Source: Eutreptiella sp. 'Long Island Sound 2002' | Taxonomy: Eukaryota; Euglenozoa; Euglenophyceae; Eutreptiales; Eutreptiaceae | Length of the DNA: 64,000 nucleotides | Direction: 5' to 3' | NCBI GenBank assembly: GCA_964036045.1 | Contig: OZ038388.1 | Location: forward strand, 29,099,759 to 29,163,758 | Shown here: positions 21,077 through 31,021 of the stretch, in pieces | How positions within the stretch are numbered: the first letter of the stretch is position 1 | Layout of the letters: each line of letters opens with the position of its first letter | Made by a program: the position numbers and the translations under genes | Notes under the pieces: model-generated | What the model was told of the DNA's origin: nothing | What the model saw: only the letters and a program-made list of their open reading frames with translations | Databases searched by the model: none

Positions 21077-22552
21077 TGTAATAGGCCGGCCTGGGCAACT
21101 AGGACAGGGCTGCAGGAGCCCTGTCGCGATCGCGCATTCGCGCATCGCAGGCGCAAATGCCAGCGTGGAATCAGAACAGAGAAATAAAGAGAGAAGCTCT
21201 GTGTTACGTTATTTTGTGGTTGCTTATTTATTATTAATTCTGTGCTTGGCATTCTTTTGGTTGTTGTAGATATGTTGCATGGAGGGGTGCCAAAGTCCCC
21301 AAACTGCCCACGCTCGTGACGCCGGCAGTGATTGCTCAGGCAAGCAAGGGACTCCGTGCTCAACAACGACAATGGAGATCAAAACTGCTTGGTGCTTCTG
21401 AAGGTGCAGGGTTTGCGTGCCGGATGTGTAGATCAGTGCATGCACAGCGCAAAGTACAAGAAGTGCAGAACAAGCAGGATCCAAGGAGTGCAGAACAAGC
21501 AAGGAAAAGCAGCAACCACTAAGGGGAACAAACGTCAAAGGTTTTGAGAGTTTGAGGTGTGCTACAGGAAAAAGAGGTTACAAGAGTTTGAATAAACAAG
21601 GAGATGCCAGCGTGGAATCAGAACAGAGAAATAAAGAGAGAAGCTCTGTGTTACGTTATTTTGTGGTTGCTTATTTATTATTAATTCTGTGCTTGGCATT
21701 CTTTTGGTTGTTGTAGATATGTTGCATGGAGGGGTGCCAAAGTCCCCAAACTGCCCACGCTCGTGACGCCGGCAGTGACCGCTCAGGCAAGCAAGGGACT
21801 CCGTGCTCAACAACGACAATGGAGATCAAAACTGGTTGGTGCTTCTGAAGGTGCAGGGTTTGCGTGCGGGATGTGTAGGTCAGTGCATGCACAGCGCAAA
21901 GTACAAGAAGTGCAGAACAAGCAGGATCCAAGGAGTGCAGAACAAGCAAGGAAAAGCAGCAACCACTAAGGGGAACAAACGTCAAAGGTTTTGACAGTTT
22001 GAGGTGTGCTACAGGAAAAAGAGGTTACAAGAGTTTGAATAAACAAGGAGATGCCAGCGTGGAATCAGAACAGAGAAATAAAGAGAGAAGCTCTGTGTTA
22101 CGTTATTTTGTGGTTGCTTATTTATTATTAATTCTGTGCTTGGCATTCTTTTGGTTGTTGTAGATATGTTGCATGGAGGGGTGCCAAAGTCCCCAAACTG
22201 CCCACGCTCGTGACGCCGGCAGTGACCGCTCAGGCAAGCAAGGGAGTCCGTGCTGAACAACGACAATGGAGATCAAAACTGCTTGGTGCTTCTGAAGGTG
22301 CAGGGTTTGCGTGCGGGATGTGTAGATCAGTGCATGCACAGCGCAAAGTACAAGAAGTGCGGAACAAGCAGGATCCAAGGAGTGCAGAACAAGCAAGGAA
22401 AAGCAGCAACCACTAAGGGGAACAAACGTCAAAGGTTTTGAGAGTTTGAGGTGTGCTACAGGAAAAAGAGGTTACAAGAGTTTGAATAAACAAGGAGAAC
22501 GGGTTTTGGAGAAATCGCAAGAGATTGGGTTACCTCCGCCGAATGCCTTACA
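21077..22552 (+). repeat. LTR 2 of tandem element, enlarged to 1476 bp
   Basis: Same ends as LTR 1, but a 447-bp internal segment beginning ATGCCAGCGTGGAATC is present three times in tandem (further copies start near 21603 and 22050). 1476 equals 582 plus twice 447. This LTR is shared by both internal regions. Confidence 0.9.
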
Positions 22553-23821
22553 AAACTCTCAGCTAAGTCCGAATGCCCCGAAGGTCTCCAACTGCAGCGG
22601 TGAGGCAGCCCCGCGAGTGCACAGTGCAGCAAGCGAGCAGCAGGGCAAAGCCAGCTGAGTTGGGGGACGCGTGCAAGAAGTACAGCACGAAAATTGGTAC
22701 GATACCATCGCTGCGCTACAGCGCTGAGAGAGACCCGAAGTATGAGCGCCGCGTTGAGCGCTGAGAGGGAACCGAAGTATCAGCGTTGCGCTACAGCGCG
22801 GATGGAAGCACAAGGAGACTCGCACAGCACCAGCGATGCGCTACAGCGCTGAGAGGGAACCGAAGTACCAGCGCTGCGCTACAGCGCTGAGAGGGAACCG
22901 AAGTACCAGCGGCGCTACAGTGCTGAGAGAGACCTGAAGTACCAGCGGCGCTACAGCGCTGAGAGAGACCTGAAGTACCAGCGCTGCGCTACAGCGCTGA
23001 AAGAGGACTGAAGTACCAGCGCTGATGGATGCGTGAACCGTAGCAGGAGGCCACGCTCGTGAGCAAAGTGCAGCGCCAGCGTTCCGGCGAATACCGCCTC
23101 GAGGCTTGTCTACGCCGTCTGCAGGGGCAAGGGTAGCGACATAGCAGCCGGATTAATGCAGCTCGGATGAGCGGATGACCACCTCCTCTTCGGGCGAGGT
23201 TACGCATTCTAAATGAGGCAGATGACAAAATGAGTTTGTCACGGAGGCGCTGACAGCCTCGGTGACGTTGGTTTTTGATATATATGCATCGAGTGTAAAT
23301 GCACCTTTGCCCTGGTTTGTCTTGGTGGAGCCTCTTTTGTTGTATAGTAAAGGCACCAGGACAACAGGGCAAAGGTGCTACGGACGGCGGGGTGTGAGAC
23401 TGCTGGGCGGGTGGTAGGCTGCAGTGTGTGTGTGTGATTGCCTAGTTGAGGCCCCACCCACTGGCGGGCGAGTGCATGGCTGGTGGGGTGCTGTGTGTGG
23501 TTGTGGGTACGCGTAAGGGTCAGCCTCTACGACAGGGGTGGTGGGGGAAACGGTCCAGGTAGGACGTATGCAAGGGCTGTGGTCGAGCAAGAGTAGCTCC
23601 CTTCTAGCCCCAATAAGTATCCCCCAGAAGCCGGACGCCTTTGGTGCCCAGGCCAGCAAAGACTCCACCATCAAGACTGCAGCTCTGCAAGCAAGCATGC
23701 AGCCGCAGCCCGCCCCCACGCGCCAAGTTATGCCTTTTGTAGGTTTTGTTGCCAAGGCCAGCCATTGGTTTTGCCTTCATATCAGACACTCCACGCTGCG
23801 TGTAGTGTCTTAGGAGGGGAG

Positions 23822-24404
23822 TGTAATAGGCCGGCCTGGGCAACTAGGACAGGGCTGCAGGAGCCCTGTCGCGATCGCGCATTCGCACATCGCAGGCGCA
23901 AATGCCAGCGTGGAATCAGAACAGAGAAATAAACAGAGAAGCTCTGTGTTACGTTATTTTGTGGTTGCTTATTTATTATTAATTCTGTGCTTGGCATTCT
24001 TTTGGTTGTTGTAGATATGTTGCATGGAGGGGTGCCAAAGTCCCCAAACTGCCCACGCTCGTGACGCCGGCAGTGACCGCTCAGGCAAGCAAGGGACTCC
24101 GTGCTGAACAACGACAATGGAGATCAAAACTGCTTGGTGCTTCTGAAGGTGCAGGGTTTGCGTGCGGGATGTGTAGATCGGTGCATGCACAGCGCAAAGT
24201 ACAAGAAGTGCAGAACAAGCAGGATCCAAGGAGTGCAAAACAAGCAAGGAAAAGCAGCAACCACTAAGGGGAACAAACGTCAAAGGTTTTGAGAGTTTGA
24301 GGTGTGCTACAGGAAAAAGAGGTTACAAGAGTTTGAAGAAACAAGGAGAAGGGGTTTCGGAGAAATCGCAAGAGTTTTGGGTTACCTCCGCCGAATGCCT
24401 TACA
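23822..24404 (+). repeat. LTR 3 of tandem element (583 bp)
   Basis: Same start and end as LTR 1, single internal segment, followed directly by the CTATG duplication. Confidence 0.9.
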
Positions 24405-24969
24405 CTATGGTGATATGGTGATATGGCCCGCGCTTCAAGCGCGGGCATTCGCACTAGTTTCTATTAATTTCAGACTGGTCGTCGTCGTCGTCGTGTCCAG
24501 GCGCGGGCCTGGCGGCGGCGCGCGTGTGCGCATCGCAGAAAAGAATTTATTCTACCAGGCGGCATTTTTTTTTCTAATTACACAGATGTACGCGCATTTT
24601 TGAGGCGCATCGATCCGTGTGCAGTACGGTTGCATCTTCGCCGATTCTGGCTGTTCAGTTGGCCCAGCGGGCGCTAACCGCCTGTAACTGCTTTCAGAAC
24701 CACCCGTTAACGCTATCGGTCGATGTTATCGGAAGCGCCAGTGCCGGCGCTGCACAGCACGGCACATGTGTCAGTCAATTTTTGCACTTCTCCCGAGGTT
24801 TCCACATGTCCCCGAGCGGTGTAGAGCGAACTTTCTCCGGCATTGCATCACTGGTGCAATACTCCCCTGTCCGGTGCACTCATTGCTCTTTGCAGCTACT
24901 CATGTCTGCAAGCAGCTTGAACCCCTTCGACTGTAGCCCCTACAGTGAAGTGGAGTGTCTGTGGCATCC

Positions 24970-25507
24970 CATGGACTACCCTTTGTCACGGCACCACAGT
25001 CGCCATCCCCGGCATCCACTCGGTCGCCGTCTCCGGCGCCACAGTTGCCGTCCCCGGCATCGCCCGCAAGGTTGCCATCCCTGGCAGCATCCTCGGCGGA
25101 TGTTCTTGTGGTGGCTGATACCCCTTCGCCACAGCGGGCGCCCTCACCGGTGCCTTCTGTGGAGGAGAGCTGGAGGCCTCCCAAGGATACCAACGGGAAC
25201 TTGCGCAATTTGCTGCAGTCTCTGCGCAATCCAACCGAGGCATCACATGCCACAGCTCCTCCGGATGTCTCCCCTGCGGCCCCACCGAACCCTTTAGAGG
25301 GGGACCCCTGGGCACCTCTTCGGGCCTGGGCGGCACTTCCCCGCAACCCCGATACCTTCGACCGCGAAGTATTGGAAAGGGCTCGTGCATACCGCGAAGC
25401 CCTTCGTGCAGCCGAAGCCCAACGCCGACCACCTCCTCCCGAGCGACGCCTCACAAAGGCTAAACCTCGGGGACCCCGAGGCCAAAACGCAGTTCAGAGG
25501 GTTCGCA
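24970..25507 (+). pseudogene. Foreign Pro/Ala-rich coding fragment inside the Helitron
   Basis: A comparison with the copy at 46274-47635 shows that about 187 bp of helicase sequence there is replaced here by about 538 bp. The insert carries an open frame rich in Ser, Pro and Ala (repeats such as PSPAPQLPSP). It then gives a helical, charged segment with LERARAYREALRAAEAQRR and a basic RPPPPERRLTKAKPRGPRG tail, ending at TAA 25513-25515 just after the resumption of Helitron sequence. It looks like a captured piece of a host or transposon gene. Source unknown. Confidence 0.5.
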
Positions 25508-25943
25508 ACCAATAATACTCATCCGCAACTTGAATCGTGCTGCTGGCCTTATGAATGGCACCCGATTGAGTGTTACTTCTTGTCTTCGCTACACAATCCA
25601 AGCAACGGTGCTAACAGGATCACACAAAGGAAACTCCGTTTGCATACCCCGAATTAATCTCACTGTATCCGATGATGATGATCTCCCTATCAAATTCATT
25701 CGCCGCCAATTTCCTGTAAAGTTAGCCTTCTGTATGACCATTAACAAAAGCCAAGGTCAAACGTTTTCCAAAGTGGGTCTCTTACTGGCAACCCGACCGT
25801 TGTCACATGGTCAAGTTTATGTTGCTCTATCGCGCTGCGGAAATTCAAGCGCTATCAAAGTATGGACAGCAGCGGACTTGCAGGTTGACGCAAACAACTA
25901 TGGAGTCATTGAAAACATCGTTTGGCCGGAAATATTGGACTGA
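25508..25943 (+). pseudogene. Helitron helicase (Pif1-like) C-terminal fragment
   Basis: The frame contains NLNRAAGLMNGTRL, PVKLAFCMTINKSQGQ and HGQVYVALSRC, the characteristic end of Pif1-like helicases of Helitrons (motifs V and VI with the Ser-Gln-Gly and Ala-Leu-Ser-Arg residues). It stops at TGA 25941-25943. The N-terminal helicase motifs with the Walker A site and the Rep domain are missing, and the upstream sequence has been replaced by the insert at 24970-25507. It therefore cannot encode an active enzyme. In Helitrons this protein unwinds DNA during rolling-circle transposition. Confidence 0.85.
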
Positions 25944-26383
25944 GATCTTCCACAGCTCACAACGTACATGCCATCCAACTTCAACGTCTCAGACCGTGAG
26001 TGATGGGCCGACAACAAGATCAATGCGGAGCCTCTGCCATCCCTACCCATGGGACCAGTGCGAACCCTGATAGGATCACCGCGTAGGCTGGATACCCAAC
26101 TGTGAGGACGCGGCCCTATCACTCTATCAATTTTGTTTGCAACCCGCGCATTTGCGCGGGCCGATTGCTAGTACGGCTTAGGACTACGCGTAGGACTAAA
26201 GGATCTGCCCACATCTGGCGCATGCGCTTGAATTAACTGAAAATGGGGGGAAAACGGAATTGATTTTCTGATTTAATTTGATTGATTGCTGTGGCTGAAC
26301 AGCGTATTTTTATAAATGCCAGCATCAAGCGCATTTGTTCTCCTATTTTTCAGACACAGAAGACACATATTATTGTCACACAG

Positions 26384-27625
26384 ATGTCAGACACATCATC
26401 TGAGATCAACTACAGTCCCCTTACCTTGTCCCCAGCACCATCGGAGGCCCTCGAAGAAGACCCATATGAAGCGTGCTCCGATGAGGAAGATAGCGATGAT
26501 GAAGATGACAGCATGAAGTTTCTGGAGATGGGTGCCACTTGGGAGCCGGTTGTAAATGCGTTTGCCGGCTCTAGTCACCAAGAAGCTTGTGACCGCATGG
26601 AGGATTGGGCGGATGAGAACGGCTATGTTCTCAGTCGTCGTGGCGATAAAAACAAAGGCCAAGCATATTTTTATTGCGCCAAAGTAGGCCGCCAAAAACA
26701 GCACAATGGCAACGCAGCCCAATCCGGGGTCCTTCCCGAGGATAGTAGGACGGTGCCAACATATGCACCGGAGTCAAAGGAGGATTGTTGTCCCTTCAAC
26801 GTGTACATTTCTCGCCGGAAGGATGGCATGCGCAAGGTGTGGTCCGTGAGTCACAAAGGACTCCGCCTAGACCATAACCATCCACCGCAAACGGCCAAGC
26901 AAAAAAAATTCCTTGGTCCGGTGAATTTGTCCCGTGAGGATGCCGATATGATCATGAACTTGGGACAAGCCTTCATGCCCCCCCGCAATGTGGTACATTT
27001 CATGCGGAACCGCGGTGTCGAGATCACCGCAAAACAGGTGCAGAATATTTATGACGCCAAAGGGTACTCCTCAGCGCTGGATGCGCATGAGTTGGTCAAC
27101 CGCCTTGAGGAAAAGGGCGAACATGGTCGGTACACCCATGTGGTGAAGGATGACATTGGGAAACTATCCCATGTCTTCTGGATGAGCGTCGAGCAAATTG
27201 CTATTGCTTGGCGCTTCCCGTTTCTAATCCTCCGTGATAATACCTATCAAAGTAATAGGTATAACCTGAACATTGGCCTCTTCGTGGGGGTCAACAACTG
27301 TGGGCAGTCAGTGCTCATGGGCCAAGCCATTGTCGTGGGCGAAAAAACTCGCGACTTTGAGTACCAGTTTACCCACTGGTTGGCGGCCGTGGGCATCGCG
27401 CCCGTGGTCATGTTCACGGATGCATGTGTGAAGGCTTCGGGGGCCGTTGCCACCGTTTTCCCCAACGCCAAGCACTTCTGGTGTTACTGGCACATTGCCA
27501 AGAACGTGGCCAAGAACCTGAAAGGCGTTCTTGGCCACGACACTTTCACTAAATTGGTCCGCCTCATGGCCCGCGCACACCGCCAAGTCTCCATTGTTGT
27601 CTTTGAGCACATGTGGAATGTTTAA
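26384..27625 (+). CDS. MULE transposase, N-terminal and DDE part (ends at in-frame TAA)
   Basis: Starts at ATG 26384 (MSDTSSE), 414 sense codons incl. end at TAA 27623-27625. An acidic N-terminus is followed by a FAR1/WRKY-GCM1-like zinc-binding domain (DCCPFNV about 26784, LDHNHPP about 26870). Then comes the MULE catalytic domain, with the first Asp in LRDNTYQSNRY (about 27235), the second in MFTDACVKA (about 27419) and the FPNAKHFWCYWHIAKNV block typical of Mutator-like and FAR1 proteins. A FEHMWNV motif lies right before the stop. The same frame continues after the TAA with the rest of the protein, so the stop looks like a nonsense change in an otherwise intact gene. No terminal inverted repeats were identified. 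Confidence 0.85.
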   Translation: MSDTSSEINYSPLTLSPAPSEALEEDPYEACSDEEDSDDEDDSMKFLEMGATWEPVVNAFAGSSHQEACDRMEDWADENGYVLSRRGDKNKGQAYFYCAKVGRQKQHNGNAAQSGVLPEDSRTVPTYAPESKEDCCPFNVYISRRKDGMRKVWSVSHKGLRLDHNHPPQTAKQKKFLGPVNLSREDADMIMNLGQAFMPPRNVVHFMRNRGVEITAKQVQNIYDAKGYSSALDAHELVNRLEEKGEHGRYTHVVKDDIGKLSHVFWMSVEQIAIAWRFPFLILRDNTYQSNRYNLNIGLFVGVNNCGQSVLMGQAIVVGEKTRDFEYQFTHWLAAVGIAPVVMFTDACVKASGAVATVFPNAKHFWCYWHIAKNVAKNLKGVLGHDTFTKLVRLMARAHRQVSIVVFEHMWNV

Positions 27626-29317
27626 ATTCTTGGGGACCCAATCTTTTCAAGTGGACATACATATTTGGGTGCTACGTGGGGGGGGGACAAGGTGCGACGC
27701 TGGGCACGCTGTTTTCAGGTGGGTGTGTTCACACGTGGGATTGTGTCCACACAACGGGTGGAGGGCATCCATAGGTGGGCAAAGGAGGGCCGCCTAACCA
27801 AGCGGAAAAAGCTGAACGACGTTTTTGACGCACTCATGGTCATTGTGGGGGAGGTGATTTTGAAATGGGACACAGGTGTGACAACGGGCTCCTTTCGCTC
27901 CCGGCATGAGACGGCCCAGCAAATTTTTCCAATGCCGTATGAGGCAATGAAGGACCGGCTGACCACATGGGGAAGGGATGAGGCAGCCCATCAGATGGTC
28001 CTTTCCTTTGGGTACGACATGAAGAGGCTGCCGGACCACGCATACGAGGCTCTGGCCCCTCCCACCTTGGACAACTGTCCTGACCCCACAAAGGGGGTGG
28101 AGGATCTTTTGGAGTACGATCTCCCCCCCAGAATGGTGACCCCCGCGCCTAATGCAGCCATCTTTGAAGTTTCCAGACAGGGAACCAATGTAGCTCACTA
28201 TGTTCAACTCTCGGGGCCGGTCCGGACCTCCGTTGGATCTATCACCTACACCTTGTACCGTGACCTGGTGTGCACTTGTGCATTTCCTACCATGCTTGGG
28301 ATGCCCTGTAGGCATTTTTGGCGGGTATTGCGAGACGACGCATTCGCCGCTTTCCACTTGGGCCTTGTGCATTCCCAATATTTCTTGGAGGACCCTCCCA
28401 TGCATGAGGAGTTGGAGCTTATGTCCCGGAACGTGGTTGGGAAGCTTTACTACAACCATGAGCGTGTCGGTCCTTGTCCCGTGGAGGCACCGAGTGTGGA
28501 AGGCATCGTTCCCGAGGGGGAGGGTGAGGCGGCACTACTAGTGCACCAAGGGGAGGTCCAAAGAATAAGGAACCGGTTCCAATTGAGTGCCTTGGCTAGG
28601 GAGTTTGTGGATGTGGCGCTTGTTTCGCAAGAACGCTTTGAAGATGCTAGATTTACTTTGCGGACGTGGATTGACACGCAAAGGAAACCATTGGGTGACC
28701 TTAAAGCGGACAATCCAGCAAAGGCACCCACCAAAGCACAAAAACGAAAGGCATCGGAGATGGCTACCGGCGGAAAGAAGAAAAAGAAAAACACCGCGGA
28801 GCCCGACGTCCCACCCCCCTCCGTACCCCCACCACAAGTGTACGTCACCCCCCCGTTTGTACCCCCCTTCGTCCCCGCTTACCCCCCAATGCCTTTTGCT
28901 AACCAACCGATTCATCAAGAGGGGAGTGATGATGTAGTTATGCTTCGCAGGGTGCCCCCCCCTTCCCCATTTACACCCTCCCTTCCGGCTCCACCACCCT
29001 CCGGTATTGCCCTTTTGTCTCAGGGTGTGCACTCCTCCCAAGCTACGTCTAGCACCCAATCATTGCAACCCCCAACCCTCCCCTACTTTCAAGCCACCCC
29101 AAGTAGTCAAATTCCCATCCCGCATCCATACTTATACACGCAAGGCTCACAAGTCCCATTGTCCATGGGCATGCAATGTTGGCCCCACCCCGGGTTTGTG
29201 CCAACAACGGATGCCGCATACTTTCCCTTGGATCAAATTCTGAACCCTTCACCACCGGCGCCCAAGAAAGGGGGCGGTAAAGGCAAGGGCAAGGGCAGAG
29301 GCAAGGCAAAGAAGTAA
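27626..29317 (+). CDS. MULE transposase, C-terminal part with SWIM zinc finger
   Basis: Continues the frame of 26384-27622 directly after the TAA, with no ATG near its start. RGIVSTQRVEGIHRW corresponds to the conserved block after the catalytic domain of FAR1-like MULEs. A SWIM finger follows at about 28268-28320: VCTCAFPTMLGMPCRHFW has the CxC...CxH ligands. The remainder is Pro-rich and ends in a Gly/Lys-rich basic tail (GKGKGKGRGKAKK), stop TAA 29315-29317. It is probably one protein of about 977 residues with the previous part; it could be made only if the TAA is bypassed. Confidence 0.8.
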   Translation: MLGDPIFSSGHTYLGATWGGDKVRRWARCFQVGVFTRGIVSTQRVEGIHRWAKEGRLTKRKKLNDVFDALMVIVGEVILKWDTGVTTGSFRSRHETAQQIFPMPYEAMKDRLTTWGRDEAAHQMVLSFGYDMKRLPDHAYEALAPPTLDNCPDPTKGVEDLLEYDLPPRMVTPAPNAAIFEVSRQGTNVAHYVQLSGPVRTSVGSITYTLYRDLVCTCAFPTMLGMPCRHFWRVLRDDAFAAFHLGLVHSQYFLEDPPMHEELELMSRNVVGKLYYNHERVGPCPVEAPSVEGIVPEGEGEAALLVHQGEVQRIRNRFQLSALAREFVDVALVSQERFEDARFTLRTWIDTQRKPLGDLKADNPAKAPTKAQKRKASEMATGGKKKKKNTAEPDVPPPSVPPPQVYVTPPFVPPFVPAYPPMPFANQPIHQEGSDDVVMLRRVPPPSPFTPSLPAPPPSGIALLSQGVHSSQATSSTQSLQPPTLPYFQATPSSQIPIPHPYLYTQGSQVPLSMGMQCWPHPGFVPTTDAAYFPLDQILNPSPPAPKKGGGKGKGKGRGKAKK

Positions 29318-29347
29318 TGGAATGCAATCTGAGTGACATCGTGCGAA

Positions 29348-29650
29348 GACAAGGGGCGCGCTCCCTCGGTTCGACGTGTCCTTGGAACGTGGGTCGTTGG
29401 GGTCATGCATGGGGTTAGAGGGCACATGGGGGCCCGTACTGCTCCCCTCCCCCCCCTGAAATGGATTGAATATGGCCCTGCTTGAGGGCCCATGACAAGG
29501 GGCGCGCTCCCTCGGTTCATCGTGTCCTTGGCACGTGGGTCGTTGGGGTCAAGCATGGGGTTAGAGGGCACATGGGGGCCCGTACTGCTCCCCTCTCCCC
29601 CCTGGAATGGATTGAATAAGGCCCCGCTCGGGAGCCCACCACAAGGGGCA
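29348..29650 (+). repeat. 146-bp direct repeat, two full copies
   Basis: Units start with GACAAGGGGCGCGCTCC at 29348 and 29494, and a third partial start is at 29640. Lies between the convergent MULE and the gene at 29668-32131. Confidence 0.85.
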
Positions 29651-29667
29651 CGTGGCACCCATTCCCC

Positions 29668-30986
29668 TTATCCCACCGTCAACTTCCTCTTCTTACCCAC
29701 GCGTGCCTTTGGTTGCTTGTGTGCAACCCCCTTACGCCCCTCGCCCCCCGACACCCATTGGGCCAACCACACCCTTTGTTGCACCCTGCCGGTGCGCTTG
29801 GCCTCCGTCCTAACCTTCTCCCATCTCCCCTCGGACACGAACTTTTGGATTTCCCCAAAACGTCCCCCCAGAGTAGGGCACAACACACCCAAACGGCACG
29901 CGCAACGACTCCTCACCCGCAAGCGCCAACGCAAGGTACCCCACCCAAGACAATGTCACGAGGGGAGGCTCATCCGTCCGGGCCTCCACCATGGCCGTCA
30001 CCTCGTCGCACACGGCGCCCAGCTTGCCGGAGGGCCGCTGGCCCGGCCTACGCGCCATGCCCCCCCCCCATGCAGCCAACATGGCAACATCCCCCCACAT
30101 CTCGGCAACGGTCATGAACTCCACGCCCGCGCCGACTCCAGGGAGGTCCTCAAGGGGGACGTAATGTCCTCCCTTGATCCAATGCGCCACAATGCGTGCC
30201 AAAAGCAACGCACATTGCGCAACCCCCCTATTTCCGTCCCTCCGCACTGAAAGCTTTGTCTCCCGCTTAGGAGGGGACACCCAAAAGTGGACCGGGGGCA
30301 TTTCGGTGCACCCCGGGACCCCCTCAAACATAGTGCCGAGGTGGGCACATATGTACTCCACCTTGGCATACCCCGCACCCTCACGTCCCCCAAGTCCCCC
30401 TTGTCCCAAAAGTTTTTGCGCACCGCCCAGGCCCAATGGGTGCGCAAGGGGCAGGAGGAGCTCGCAGGGCACCTCCCACTGCACCTCCTCGTTTGCCCAT
30501 GCGGGCAAACCCCGCTCTTCTCTGTCCTCCGCGACCTTGACGGTCGCGAAGTCAGAAATCCCGAAAAAAAATGTTTCGGGTTGGTCCCCCTCCCCCACCC
30601 CCGGAACATTGCGGAATGTTCCTGCCGCTTTTTGGTGTTCTTTTTGGCGTCCCAAAAAGAACTAATAGTAACTTGAGGGCAATACCATTCCCCCATGAAG
30701 GTATTGCCCTCCTCGTCACCCACAACCACCGCCGGGGGGTCCCATGTGGGGGGCAATGCGCCACCCTCGCGAACCCCGCGGCGCCACCTCGCGAAGGGGG
30801 GTCCCTGGCAGACCTGGCGCACGATGTACGTGTCGCGCGGGCCTGTGCTTTGGGGCCGGGGAACCACGGCCTGCAAGACCTTGACGTTGGCGTCGAAGGT
30901 CTCCCCCACACTGAACTGCACGAGCTCGCGGTCCTTGGGGTCGGCGATGGCCAGCACCTCGTCCTTCTGCATGGTGCTGACCAATG
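29668..30986 (-). pseudogene. Last exon of unknown gene, broken by two frameshifts
   Basis: Read on the minus strand, the acceptor CTTTTATCAG (30987) leads in phase 1 into LVSTMQKDEVLAIADPKDRE. The frame is open and protein-like down to about 30640, where it must shift into another frame carrying KVEYICAHLGTMFEGVPG and HWIKGGHYVPLEDLPGVG. Near 29860 it shifts back to a frame with GEIQKFVSEGRWEKVRTEAK and a basic KKRKLTVG end, TAA at 29668. Both shifts fall close to homopolymers (T and A runs; GGGGGG), so sequencing error or mutation could explain them. An ATG at 30972 could be an alternative start. About 440 residues in total, no domain recognised; the C-terminus has a nuclear-signal-like basic patch. 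It converges with the MULE and could be either cargo of that element or a host gene. Confidence 0.55.
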
Positions 30987-31021
30987 CTGATAAAAGGATA
31001 CATGCAGTAAAGTGTGCCAAC

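Larger units (their letters stand above)
19226..24404 (+). mobile_element. Tandem non-autonomous LTR retrotransposon (LTR-internal-LTR-internal-LTR)
   Basis: Three LTRs beginning TGTAATAGG and ending CCTTACA flank two internal regions of exactly 1269 bp each. The whole is bracketed by the 5-bp target duplication CTATG (19221-19225 and 24405-24409). A purine tract TAGGAGGGGAG precedes the second and third LTRs. No gag or pol frame exists, so it must use proteins from another element. Neither internal region starts with a primer site I recognise. Each internal region contains a 36- to 39-bp minisatellite with CGCTACAGCGCTGAGAG (about 19960-20275 and 22705-23020). Confidence 0.9.
18371..24457 (+). 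mobile_element. Helitron-like unit 7, split by an LTR retrotransposon
   Basis: Its body runs to 19225 and resumes at 24405 after the LTR element. Removing the element and one CTATG restores the TATGGTGCTATGGTGATATG sequence found in the other units. Tail hairpin 24426-24446, CTAG 24454-24457. Confidence 0.7.
24458..26171 (+). mobile_element. Helitron relic with helicase C-terminus and foreign insert
   Basis: Begins right after the CTAG of unit 7 with TTCTATTAATTTCAG and (GTC)n. It ends in hairpin arms CCCGCGCA/TGCGCGGG at 26143-26160 followed by CCGATTG and CTAG (26168-26171). It is related to the inverted copy at 46274-47635. Only the last part of the Pif1-like Helitron helicase remains; no Rep endonuclease motif is present. 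The 42 bases after the CTAG are also shared with the other copy, so the true 3' limit may lie nearer 26213. Confidence 0.65.
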
